NCBI GenBank assembly: GCA_026770585.1
Contig: MU646912.1
Location: 150,452 to 162,359, forward strand
Length of the DNA stretch: 11,908 nt
DNA from: Baffinella frigidus
Lineage: Eukaryota; Cryptophyceae; Cryptomonadales; Baffinellaceae
Reading direction: 5' to 3'
The notes under the pieces: generated by a model
Told to the model about the DNA's origin: nothing
Databases searched by the model: none
The model's input: only the letters and a program-made list of their open reading frames with translations
Made by a program: the position numbers and the translations under genes
Shown: piece after piece, positions 5,006 through 11,908 of the stretch
Layout of the letters: every line of letters begins with the position of its first letter
Position numbering within the stretch: the stretch's first letter is position 1

Positions 5006-7224
5006 CTCAGCTGGGAGTTGGGGCCCCACGGGACAAAGACCCGGTCGACCTGTGGAGGGGTGGGTATAGCCATCAGCACAGTACCAAGAACCAAGAACCT
5101 AGAACCTAGAACCAAGCAACCGAGCAACCAAGCAACCAAGCAACCAAGAATCAAGAACCAAGAACCAAGTGCGGTGCTGGCGCTGATTTTCGGCAATATA
5201 TACCAACCTCTGGAGGGTTGATGGGTGAGTGGGCGAGTGTCGGGCGGGTGTGTGTGAAACGGAGACGTGATGCGCATTCTGATTTATGAGAGAGGAATCG
5301 CCGGTTTGCGATGAGGATATGGGGCATCGATGCTGAGGGGCAGGGTGTGGAGGCGTCGGGCGGAGTGGAGGGGGGCGAGAATTTGATTCGAAATGATCCG
5401 TGTTGAATAATTTCAAGTTGAAATGATTCGCGTTGGAAGAGAGGTTGCTCCAGGTCCAGGAGAGACCTCCCCGGCACGATCAAAAAGGTCTTGAAGGATC
5501 GTTGCCTCAAGTCACAGGTTGGTTATCCCGTGACCAGGTTGGTTATCCCGTGACAAAGCCTGCTCAGTTCAGTTGTGGTCAAGGTACGCAAACAGCCCAG
5601 TTCAATCAAGTCGTGAAGCGGGCAGCAACAACCCTGGTGGGTGGTGTTATGTGGTTGGCTGTGAGTTGATTTGATGGCCCGGAGCAAGGTGGCGGGACAC
5701 ACCTCGTCGAACACAAAGCAGAAGAAGGCGCTGGTCCCGTTGGCGCACGCGTGATCCTTCTCGCAGAGCCACACCTGCGGAGGATTGTTCAAGAATTATA
5801 ATTAGAAAATAAACGATTAGCCGGTAGCTTAAGATTACAAAGAACAAATCACCCGGTCTGCCCGGCGTAAGACACCCTGCAGATCCGCTGCATTGCACAG
5901 GTTGGCGGTTGAGTACCAGCATCAACAACGTTTGCTGTTGCCATTGTTTGCCATTGCTTGATCTAGCCCTGTCTCACGTGATCTGCGCTCGCCATAAAAT
6001 GCAACTAGAGAAGCAAAATCCATAAAAAAGGCCACCCCACCACAGAAAAGGCCCATGTCAACTCAGAAAGAAATAGAGAAAAATTGCAGGGGTAACGTTA
6101 GAGGTGTGCCGGAGCCCTGAGACAGCGGGCGTTCGGGGAACTCCCTACTCGCTCTGGTCCTCCCTTTTACGCGGAGACATGTTTCGTGGGATGTTGCTGA
6201 CGACGCGCATCACACCCTCGAGGGTGTGCGAGAGGGTGTGAGAGGGTGTGCGAGAGGGGGTGATGGGGTGTACCTGAAAGCGCGGCTTCTCTGTGAGCCG
6301 GCCGAGGCCTCCTGATTTGTAGTCTGGGCCCGTCGCGAGCCTGGGTGGGAGTGCCAATGTTTCGTCAGGGGGGGGCGAGTGGGCGGGGAGGGGGGGCGAG
6401 GTTCATGGAAGAAAAACGGGCATCAAGTGAGAGTAGGGGCAAGATGCATCGTGCCCGTATCTTGCTCCTCTGCATGTAGTGTAGGCGTCAGGTGAGAGTA
6501 GAGGCAAGATGCAAAGGGGCAAGATGTGGGCAAGATGCATCTTCCGTCGGGCGATCAGGAGTCCATTCTACATGAGAGCTACCCTTTCGCGAGGTCTGCA
6601 ACAAACCTGTGACTCGAGATGCTGCCAATCAATCACTCCTCAAGGTTCGAAAGCATGCTTGTTTTCAGAATAAGTGGGCCACGTTTTGTTGTCTGCTTCT
6701 GCTGAAAAAGGTCCGAAAGGGCGGGCGCGCGAGGTCTGCAGCAAACCCGTGACTCAAGATGTTGCGAATCAATCAATCCTCAAGGTCCGAAAGGGCGCAC
6801 TTACCGCTTGCGATCGATCAAATCATCCCACCTGGTGTCGGGATTCGGGTTCAGCCAACTCGGTTTAGTCACCGCATTTGGCCCGAGCCTTGGTTTCGAG
6901 GGCTCCGGGTCTCGGGGTTCCGCGAATGTTTGGGGTTGAGGGCCGAGACATGAAAAAAGGGTTTAGGGTGTAGGGTGTAGGGTTTGGGGTTAGGGTTTAG
7001 GGTTTAGGGTTTAGGGTTTAGGGTTTGGGGTTTAGGGTTTAGGGTTTAGGGTTTAGGGTTTAGGGTTTAGGGTTTAGGGTTTAGGGTGTAGGGTCCAGGG
7101 TTCAGGGTTTAGGGTTTGAAATTAGGGGTGATGGGTGGGGGTGGCACGTGGCATCGAGCGAGCAGGAAGCGACAGACGGGTCTTCGCCCCAGCGGGGGTG
7201 CGACGCCCCCCAGTCCTCCAGGAC
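5006..7224 (-). CDS. Candidate split gene: five short phase-compatible exons, product unknown
   Basis: Reading the minus strand, five GT-AG-bounded segments join without breaking frame. 7224-7148 (77 nt) reads VLEDWGASHPRWGED...SLDAT. 6831-6805 (27 nt) reads WDDLIDRKR and is followed by donor GTAAGTG. 6340-6274 (67 nt) reads GPDYKSGGLGRLTEKPRFQ and has donor CAG/GTACAC. 5774-5703 (72 nt) reads VWLCEKDHACANG then TSAFFCFVFDE, with acceptor CCTCCGCAG and donor GAG/GTGTGT. 5049-5006 (44 nt) reads VDRVFVPWGPNSQL, with acceptor CCCCTCCACAG. Phases are 0-2, 2-2, 2-0, 0-0 and 0-2, which match at every junction. The segments are GC-rich at third positions, like the large gene, while the intervals are repeat-rich. 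The donor of the first exon (AC/GTGCCA) is weak. I do not recognise the family. Start, end and further exons are unknown. It may be a gene of its own or downstream exons of the gene at 8193-11908, which lies upstream on the same strand. Confidence 0.4.
5082..5170. repeat. ACCAAGAACCTAG / CAACCAAG short tandem repeat
   Basis: Around 90 bp of 7-8-bp units of type AACCAAG, with variants AACCTAG, CAACCAAG and CAACCGAG. The minus-strand translation gives a hydrophobic Leu/Gly pattern that could be mistaken for a membrane segment. If the minus-strand split gene is real, this repeat lies in one of its introns. Confidence 0.85.
5389..5435 (+). repeat. Two copies of GAAATGATYCGYGTTG
   Basis: GAAATGATCCGTGTTG at 5390-5405 recurs as GAAATGATTCGCGTTG at 5420-5435. 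The only two differences are C/T transitions. Confidence 0.6.
5515..5554 (+). repeat. Perfect 20-bp tandem duplication
   Basis: CAGGTTGGTTATCCCGTGAC occurs twice head to tail with no difference. A further GTCACAGGTT overlaps the start, giving GTCAC/GTGAC inverted pairs around the unit. Confidence 0.9.
6211..6265. repeat. 18-base palindrome and GAGAGGGTGTG repeats
   Basis: CACACCCTCGAGGGTGTG (6211-6228) is a perfect palindrome and is followed by three to four units of CGAGAGGGTGTG/GAGAGGGTGTG. The palindrome appears to result from an inverted copy of the same unit joined to the array. If the split gene is real, this lies just downstream of the exon donor at 6274. Confidence 0.75.
6424..6541 (+). 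repeat. GTGAGAGTAGRGGCAAGATGCA repeats
   Basis: AAGTGAGAGTAGGGGCAAGA (6425-6444) recurs as AGGTGAGAGTAGAGGCAAGA (6490-6509), each followed by TGCA. GGGCAAGATG then repeats twice more up to 6540. No coding signal is seen. Confidence 0.7.
6588..6795 (+). repeat. Direct duplication of a ~68-bp block, 140 bp apart
   Basis: 6588-6655 and 6728-6795 both begin CGCGAGGTCTGCA and end CGAAAG. Over 63 aligned bases I count seven differences, five of them transitions (about 89% identity). The second copy ends next to the candidate donor GTAAGTG of the minus-strand split gene (6804-6799). Confidence 0.8.
6959..7117 (+). repeat. Interstitial telomere-type (TTTAGGG)n array
   Basis: About 20 heptamer units, of which about 14 are perfect TTTAGGG. 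The array edges carry variants TGTAGGG, TTTGGGG, TCCAGGG and TTCAGGG. The G-rich strand runs toward the large gene, so this is not the chromosome end within the window but an internal telomeric sequence. Possible origins are break repair by telomerase, an ancient fusion, or capture. Variant units clustered at the edges suggest age-related decay from the outside in. Confidence 0.9.
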
Positions 7225-7237
7225 CTGCGTCAGTGGA

Positions 7238-7306
7238 GTGTTAACATCCGAGTCAACTTTCGTGACGGCGTCTCGAATGTTGACACTCGAATGTTAACAT
7301 TCGAGA
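7238..7306. repeat. Palindrome cluster around GTTAACATTCGAG
   Basis: CTCGAATGTTAACATTCGAG (7286-7305) is a perfect 20-base palindrome. Its half-site TCTCGAATGTT also occurs directly repeated at 7271-7281, and TGTTAACATCCGAGT near 7240 pairs with 7285-7299 at 14 of 15 positions. The region can form alternative hairpins. It could be a palindromic binding site or a nested foldback repeat. No regulator or promoter can be assigned. Confidence 0.7.
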
Positions 7307-7670
7307 CAGCTTCACTTAGCCGTGAGACATTCACTCGTGACCCCTTACGTGTATGGTTCGACGTCACACGATGAATAAAACTTTTCTCACTGGTGGGGGA
7401 CAGAATTTCCCACTTTTGCGTCAGCCCTCTTCCGCTGTCACCCCCCCCGAACACCGACGCGTCAAACCGATCAAGCCATAGGCAACCCTTGATCCCGCGG
7501 TACACGCGTGGGCAAGTTGACTGCTTTTGGGCAAGAAGCCTAACGCCTGCTGCCAGGGTGCAGTGCGGGCAGAAATCGGGGGCTTTGCAGGGTGAGGTCG
7601 CGCGCCAGAAGAACAACACAAGGGTGCTTCTGTGACCTCACCGTGTTTTTGGGGTGAACGTGCCCTTTTT
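7307..7670. other. No supported gene
   Basis: Several frames are open on both strands, one on the minus strand with a Cys-x2-Cys pair (about 7560). I found no pair of good splice signals that would make any of them a convincing exon, and no repeat stands out. Confidence 0.4.
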
Positions 7671-7704
7671 CTCTCTTCTTCTCCCTCTCTCTCTCTCTAT
7701 CGCT

Positions 7705-7760
<56 letters not shown>
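7671..7760. repeat. CT microsatellite
   Basis: About 90 bp of nearly pure CT with one TATCGCTCAGT interruption. Frames through it give Leu/Ser or Arg/Glu repeats and are artefacts. Confidence 0.95.
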
Positions 7761-7761
<1 letters not shown>

Positions 7762-7821
7762 TTTCAAGTCAATGGTCAAGAGACTTGCAAGTTCTGGGGT
7801 GATAAGGAACATACTCTGCGC

Positions 7822-8000
7822 GTGCAGCCGCGAGCACCGCAACCCTGAAAAATAGACCCTGCACCCTGAACCCTGAACCCTGAACCCGCAACGTACCTTG
7901 CTCGTGCACGCGAGCAAGCAACGCTAAAAATTAAACCCTGCACCCTGAACACTGATCCCTGAACCCTCAACGTACCTTGCTGGTGCAGCCGCGAACACCA
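7822..8000. repeat. ~80-bp tandem repeat containing CCCTGAA telomere-like units
   Basis: Two full units and one partial start with GTGCAGCCGCGAGCACC-like sequence at 7822, 7904 and 7983 (periods 82 and 79 bp). Each full unit contains CCCTGCACCCTGAAC-type heptamers and ends CAACGTACCTTGCT. The heptamer CCCTGAA is the complement of the TTCAGGG variant seen at the edge of the 6959-7117 array, but here it lies in the opposite orientation. Confidence 0.8.
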
Positions 8001-8192
8001 CACCTGGTTGAGGGTTGGAGGGAAACGTCAAGGGAGACTCCCACTGTCGACCAATATGGTTTGGGCAGAAATTATGCGGGATTCGTATCATTCTGGTTCA
8101 AACAAAACCTGACTGTATAGAGCTGGCGGAGCAGACTACGGAATGCAGAGGATTTCATGTGGCAACACCTGTAGACTAGTTTCCTTACTGTG

Positions 8193-11100
8193 CTATCGGA
8201 CGGTTGTTGTGTTTTGGGCTATCCGTGTCTTGTCTCCACTCGTTCCGAGAAAACGCAAGAAAGCCATCCTCAGCATCGCCCAACCGAAACTCGATTTCAA
8301 TCTCTGCGATGCCAGGTTGAGGATCAAAGGGTTGGGACAAGGTGAATTAGCTGGAGGGTGCCCGCACCACGAACAGGCCGCCGACCCGCGCACGTCCTTG
8401 TACGTGCCCGCCGCGCACGGCACGCAGCTCCCGCCGCTCCCCGCGTCTCCCGTAAAGCCCGCAGGGCATGTGCACGCGCTCAGAGACGTGCTGCCCTCCT
8501 CAGCCACCGCGCGGCACGGGCAGGCAGTGCACGCCGAACCGTCGGTGGTATCCTTGTAGGTGTCCGCCTTGCACGGCGAGCACCCGGGCGCCTTGCTCGC
8601 GCCAGTGCTCCACGTCGCACTCATGCTATCGAGCCCCAGGAGGAATATTGAACGGGGGAAGCTGAAGGACAGGCGGAGGTGTCCAGTCGTCGACTGAAAC
8701 TGCGTGCCAATTTCCACCTCAAAAGACGCAAGGTTGCTTTGATACTGCGATTGATAGCGCGCAAGCGAGTGGTACCCACTTGCACACTCCGCATCGTCGC
8801 ACTGATCAACGTTGAGACTCATGCTGTTCCCACCTGAACCAATTGCTTGAACATAGATCGTGAGCCGAGGCTCCGCCCCAGAGATGATCCAAGAGCAGGT
8901 TTGGTACGACGAGATGGAACTGACATCAGGGAATAGGTTAATCACCCCCTCGCTCATCCCCACCGACGGTGTGCACGAACACAACCCGCTCGACCCGCCG
9001 CTGCAGCTCAGCATTGGCACATTGTCCACGAAGAAGTGCCCCGCCCCGCACGCGCAGCTCCTGCCCTCCTCCGCTGACACCCCGTCACCCGGGCAAGACA
9101 GACACGCCCCCGGCCCCTCGAACGACTTGAACGTCCCCGCCTCGCACGCCACGCAGCTCTCCCCCGCCCCCGCGTCGCCCGAGAACCCCTCAGGACACGC
9201 ACAGCTCGACAACCCCGTGCTGCCCACCGCAGACACCGCGTTGCTCGGGCAGAGAGTGCACGCCGCCGACCCGCCCACGTCCTTGTACGTGTCCGACTCA
9301 CAGAGCACACAGCTCCCGCCGCTCCCCGCGTCCCCCGAAAAGCCCGCGGGGCAGGTGCACGCGCTCAGAGACGTGCTGCCCTCCGCAGACACCGCGTTGC
9401 TCGGGCAGGCAGTGCACGCTGCGTCGGTGGTATCCTTGTAGGTGTCCGCCTCGCACGGCGAGCACCCGGGCGCCTTGCTGGTAGTGCTCCAGGTCACATT
9501 CATGGAACTGCGAAGCCCTTCTCCGGACGAGGACATCCCTAAGAGAATGTGTCCTGTCGAAGACTGGAGTTGCTGGCCTGGTGTCGCCTCGCGAATTGAA
9601 TCGTACACACCAAGGTACCTGTAGGTGCCGTACCCACTTCCGCACTCCGCGGCATTGCTGCACTCGGTCTCGGCCACCCACATGCTGCTCGAAGAGCCCA
9701 GCCCAACCAAGTGAAGATGCGTGATCGTCACGCGCGGCTCCGCCCCAGAGATGATCCAAGAGCAGGACCGATAAGAGCTCCCGCCCGAACCGGCCTGAAC
9801 GCTGATCGTCCCACTGTCCAATCCCACCGATGGTGTGCACGGACACGACTCGCTGGAGTAGCGGCCGCAGCTCAGCCTCGGCACGTTGTCCTCGAAGAAG
9901 TGCCCCGCCCCGCACGCGCAGCTCCTGCCCTCCTCCGCCGACACCCCGTCGACCGGGCACGACAGACAGGCACGTGTCCCATTGAAAGGCTTGAACGTCC
10001 CCGCCTCGCACGCCACACAGTCCCCCCCCGCCCCCGCGTCGCCCGAGAACCCCTCAGGACACACACAGCTCGACAGCCCCGTGCTGCCCTCCGCAGACAC
10101 CGCGTTGCTCGGACAGACACTGCACGCCGCCGACCCGCCCACGCCCTTGTACGTGCCCGACCCACACCGTATACAGCTCCCGCCGCCCCCCGCGTCCCCC
10201 GTAAAGCCCGCAGGGCATGTGCACGCGCTCAGAGACGTGCTGCCCTCCGCAGACACCGCGTTGCTCGGGCAGGCAGTACACGCCGCCGCGTCGGTGTCCT
10301 TGTAGGTTCCCGCCTTGCACGGCGAGCACACGGGCGCCTTGCTGGTAGTGCTCCACATCGCAGTCATTGAACTCTGACCTCCGAGGTAATTCGAGTACAA
10401 ACGTACGCCAAGGAATCCTGTCGAAGACTGGAGTTGCTGGACAGGTTTCGCGTCGTCACCAGAATAGTAATACCCAAGCACCCTCTCGGAGCTGTACCCA
10501 CTCCCGCACTCCCTGGCATTGCTGCACTCGGACACCATCATGTTGCTGCCAGAGCCCAGACCAGCTAAGTGAAGATACGTGACCGTCACGCGCGGCTCCA
10601 CCCCAGAGATGATCCAATAGCAGGACTGGTAGGAGCTCGCTCTCGCATAGGCCTGCAAGACGAGCGTCCCACTGTTCAATCCCACCGATGGTGTGCACGA
10701 ACACGACTCGCTGGGACTGTAGTAGGCGCTGCTGCAGCTCAGCATTGGCACGTTGTCCTCGAAGAAGTGCCCCGCCCCGCACGCGCAGCTGCTGCCCTCC
10801 TCCGCTGACACCCCGTCGCTCGGGCATGACAAACACGTCTCAGACCCATTGAAAGGCTTGAACGTCCCCGCCACGCACGCCACGCAGCTCTCCCCCGCCC
10901 CCGCGTCGCCCGAGAACCCCTCAGGACACACACAGCCCATGCTGCCCTCCGCAGACACCGCGTTGCTCGGGCAGAGAGTGCACGCCGCCGACCCGCCCAC
11001 GTTCTTGTACGTGTCCGGCCCACACTGCACACAGCTTCCGCCGCTCCCCGGGTCCCCCGTAAAGCCCGCGGGGCATGTGCACGCGCTCAGAGACGTGCTG

Positions 11101-11908
11101 CCCTCCGCAGACACCGCATTGCTCGGGCAGGCAGTGCAAGCCGCGTCGGTGGAATCCTTGTAGTCGCCCGCCTCGCACGGCGAGCACACGGGCGGCTTGC
11201 TCGTGCCAGTGCTCCACGTCGCCGTGAAGCCAAGACATGATGCACGTCTGCCTGAAGCGTATACTCGCAGGTGTCCGGTGGCAGATTCGTATTCCTTGCG
11301 TTCGCCAGACATCAACGTGGATGAGCTACCAAGACGGTTTGTCCCATACGAATCGCAGTACGATTCCGCGTTGTTGCACTCCGCAACGAGGAAATTCTCA
11401 GACCCAGAATACTCCCAGCTCACCGTCACGCGCGGCTCCGCCCCCGAGATGCGCCACTCGCAGTTATGGTACTGTACGTTCCCGATCCCGGAGTCCTCCT
11501 GCGGGACCAGGACAAGCGTCCCCTCGCTCATCCCAACAGACGGTGTGCAGGACGTGCAGCTGGAACTGGAGCCGCCGCAGCTCAGCCTCGGCAAGTTGTC
11601 CACGAGGAAGTGCCCCGCCCCGCACGCGCAGCTCCTGCCCTCCTCTGCTGACACCCCGTCGCCTGGGCACGACAGACACGCCCCCGGCCCCTCGAAGGGC
11701 TTGAACCTCCCTGCCTCGCACGCCACGCATCTCTCCCCCGCCCCCGCGTCGCCTGAGAACCCCTCAGGACACACACAGCTCGACAGCCACGTGCTGCCCA
11801 CCGCAGACACCGCGTTGCTCGGGCAGACACTGCACGCCGCTGACCCACGAACATTCTTGTAAGTGCCCGACTCACAGAGCACACAGCTCCCGCCGCTCCC
11901 CGCGTCCC
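8193..11908 (-). CDS. Large extracellular-type protein of ephrin-receptor-like cysteine-rich and CUB-like modules, 5' end outside window
   Basis: One frame is open from the right edge (frame entering at 11906) to TAG at 8195-8193, about 1237 residues. The GTG at 11882 is not the start: the eight upstream codons (DAGSGGSC) continue the repeat, so the N-terminus and any signal peptide lie outside. The order is cysteine-rich modules A, B, C then a CUB-like domain, repeated. A and B contain CPSNAVSAEGSTSLSAC and CPAGFTGDAGSGGSC; C contains CGAGHFFEDNVP and CTPSVG. CUB-like domains lie near window residues 122-230, 405-519, 694-807 and 982-1100, each with C-x-W-x-ISG, a Cys pair around SNAxxC, STGHLR and a closing ATWST. 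Four cysteines per CUB unit, counting that of CTPSVG, fit the classic pattern. The cysteine-rich modules resemble GCC2/GCC3 (ephrin-receptor-like) repeats. The likely role is secreted or surface binding; no catalytic domain or membrane segment is seen. Module B of the second unit lacks four residues, and the last module A reads CPCRAVAEEG. Repeat similarity ends near 8377 and the remaining ~60 residues are unlike the rest. Confidence 0.87.
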   Translation of the reverse strand, partial: DAGSGGSCVLCESGTYKNVRGSAACSVCPSNAVSAVGSTWLSSCVCPEGFSGDAGAGERCVACEAGRFKPFEGPGACLSCPGDGVSAEEGRSCACGAGHFLVDNLPRLSCGGSSSSCTSCTPSVGMSEGTLVLVPQEDSGIGNVQYHNCEWRISGAEPRVTVSWEYSGSENFLVAECNNAESYCDSYGTNRLGSSSTLMSGERKEYESATGHLRVYASGRRASCLGFTATWSTGTSKPPVCSPCEAGDYKDSTDAACTACPSNAVSAEGSTSLSACTCPAGFTGDPGSGGSCVQCGPDTYKNVGGSAACTLCPSNAVSAEGSMGCVCPEGFSGDAGAGESCVACVAGTFKPFNGSETCLSCPSDGVSAEEGSSCACGAGHFFEDNVPMLSCSSAYYSPSESCSCTPSVGLNSGTLVLQAYARASSYQSCYWIISGVEPRVTVTYLHLAGLGSGSNMMVSECSNARECGSGYSSERVLGYYYSGDDAKPVQQLQSSTGFLGVRLYSNYLGGQSSMTAMWSTTSKAPVCSPCKAGTYKDTDAAACTACPSNAVSAEGSTSLSACTCPAGFTGDAGGGGSCIRCGSGTYKGVGGSAACSVCPSNAVSAEGSTGLSSCVCPEGFSGDAGAGGDCVACEAGTFKPFNGTRACLSCPVDGVSAEEGRSCACGAGHFFEDNVPRLSCGRYSSESCPCTPSVGLDSGTISVQAGSGGSSYRSCSWIISGAEPRVTITHLHLVGLGSSSSMWVAETECSNAAECGSGYGTYRYLGVYDSIREATPGQQLQSSTGHILLGMSSSGEGLRSSMNVTWSTTSKAPGCSPCEADTYKDTTDAACTACPSNAVSAEGSTSLSACTCPAGFSGDAGSGGSCVLCESDTYKDVGGSAACTLCPSNAVSAVGSTGLSSCACPEGFSGDAGAGESCVACEAGTFKSFEGPGACLSCPGDGVSAEEGRSCACGAGHFFVDNVPMLSCSGGSSGLCSCTPSVGMSEGVINLFPDVSSISSYQTCSWIISGAEPRLTIYVQAIGSGGNSMSLNVDQCDDAECASGYHSLARYQSQYQSNLASFEVEIGTQFQSTTGHLRLSFSFPRSIFLLGLDSMSATWSTGASKAPGCSPCKADTYKDTTDGSACTACPCRAVAEEGSTSLSACTCPAGFTGDAGSGGSCVPCAAGTYKDVRGSAACSWCGHPPANSPCPNPLILNLASQRLKSSFGWAMLRMAFLRFLGTSGDKTRIAQNTTTVR
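8377..11908 (-). repeat. ~840-870-bp coding super-repeat
   Basis: The CUB marker encoding the W-I/R-I-S-G motif recurs at 11446, 10606, 9748 and 8881, giving periods of 840, 858 and 867 bp. Sequence coding for the cysteine-rich modules is almost identical between units; for example AGAGACGTGCTGCCCTCCGC recurs near 9367, 10231 and 11089. The CUB-coding parts differ in length and sequence. Such a structure is prone to unequal crossing-over and to assembly collapse. Confidence 0.88.

Noticed and set aside
5082-5277. Hydrophobic minus-strand segment (LGCLVAWLLGCLV-type) as a membrane helix
   Set aside because: It is the translation of the AACCAAG short tandem repeat.
5433-5669. Plus-strand frame ending before GTGAGT at 5661 as an exon
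   Set aside because: The donor is good but the acceptor choice is ambiguous, the 20-bp duplication lies inside the frame, and it conflicts with the better supported minus-strand exons.
6959-7117. TTTAGGG array as the actual chromosome end
   Set aside because: The G-strand points into further unique sequence and a gene, so the array is internal.
7822-8000. CRISPR array
   Set aside because: Repeats of ~80 bp without unique spacers, in a clearly eukaryotic context.
8193-8290. C-terminal tail of the large gene as a membrane anchor
   Set aside because: The segment around FGWAMLRMAFLRFL is short and contains arginines; no convincing transmembrane helix.
11880-11882. GTG at 11882 as the start of the large gene
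   Set aside because: The eight codons before it (DAGSGGSC) are the standard continuation of the cysteine-rich module, so the frame enters from outside the window.
8358-11884. Long open frames antisense or in shifted frames of the large gene (for example plus-strand 8860-9441, 9711-10370 and 11197-11862; minus 9298-10011)
   Set aside because: They shadow the GC-rich repeated gene, lack domain signatures, and repeat with the same period only because the real gene does.

Overview
This is eukaryotic nuclear DNA, most likely from a unicellular alga or related protist. The evidence is a plant/green-algal-type TTTAGGG telomere-repeat array lying internally, GT-AG-flanked exon-like islands, abundant CT microsatellites, GC-rich minisatellites, short inverted-repeat (MITE-like) elements, and a very long extracellular-type protein built of ephrin-receptor-like cysteine-rich modules and CUB-like domains. 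TTTAGGG repeats occur in green algae and plants but also in some other protist groups, so the species cannot be named from the window. No bacterial, organellar, rRNA or tRNA feature was seen.

Layout. 1-46 is a poly-G run at the window edge. 47-1120 holds no convincing gene but contains two full copies and one solo end of a ~123-bp terminal-inverted-repeat element, plus a second candidate inverted-repeat element. 1331-1800 is a degenerate TTGAA-rich tandem array. 1870-2370 has two sets of dispersed short repeats. 2809-3840 is a CT/CG microsatellite followed by a GGCGGGCCCGTCC minisatellite present in both orientations and containing a ~100-bp segment duplicated 505 bp apart. 3931-4064 has telomere-motif hairpins. 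4399-4465 looks like one exon on the plus strand. About 5006-7224 can be read as a chain of at least five short, GC-rich, phase-compatible exons on the minus strand, with repeats (including the internal telomere array 6959-7117) in the intervening segments. 7238-8000 is repeat-rich: a palindrome cluster, a CT microsatellite and a ~80-bp telomere-like tandem repeat.

The only firmly supported gene occupies 8193-11908 on the minus strand and runs off the right edge. It encodes at least 1237 residues of alternating cysteine-rich triplets and CUB-like domains in a ~840-870-bp super-repeat (four CUB-like copies in view). It is probably secreted or cell-surface, for adhesion, matrix or recognition. 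Its repeat homology stops abruptly near 8377, so the last ~60 residues may be a degenerate tail or intron read-through. The split gene at 5006-7224 lies downstream on the same strand. It could be a separate gene or later exons of the same transcription unit; the sequence alone does not decide. No integrated pathway can be claimed.
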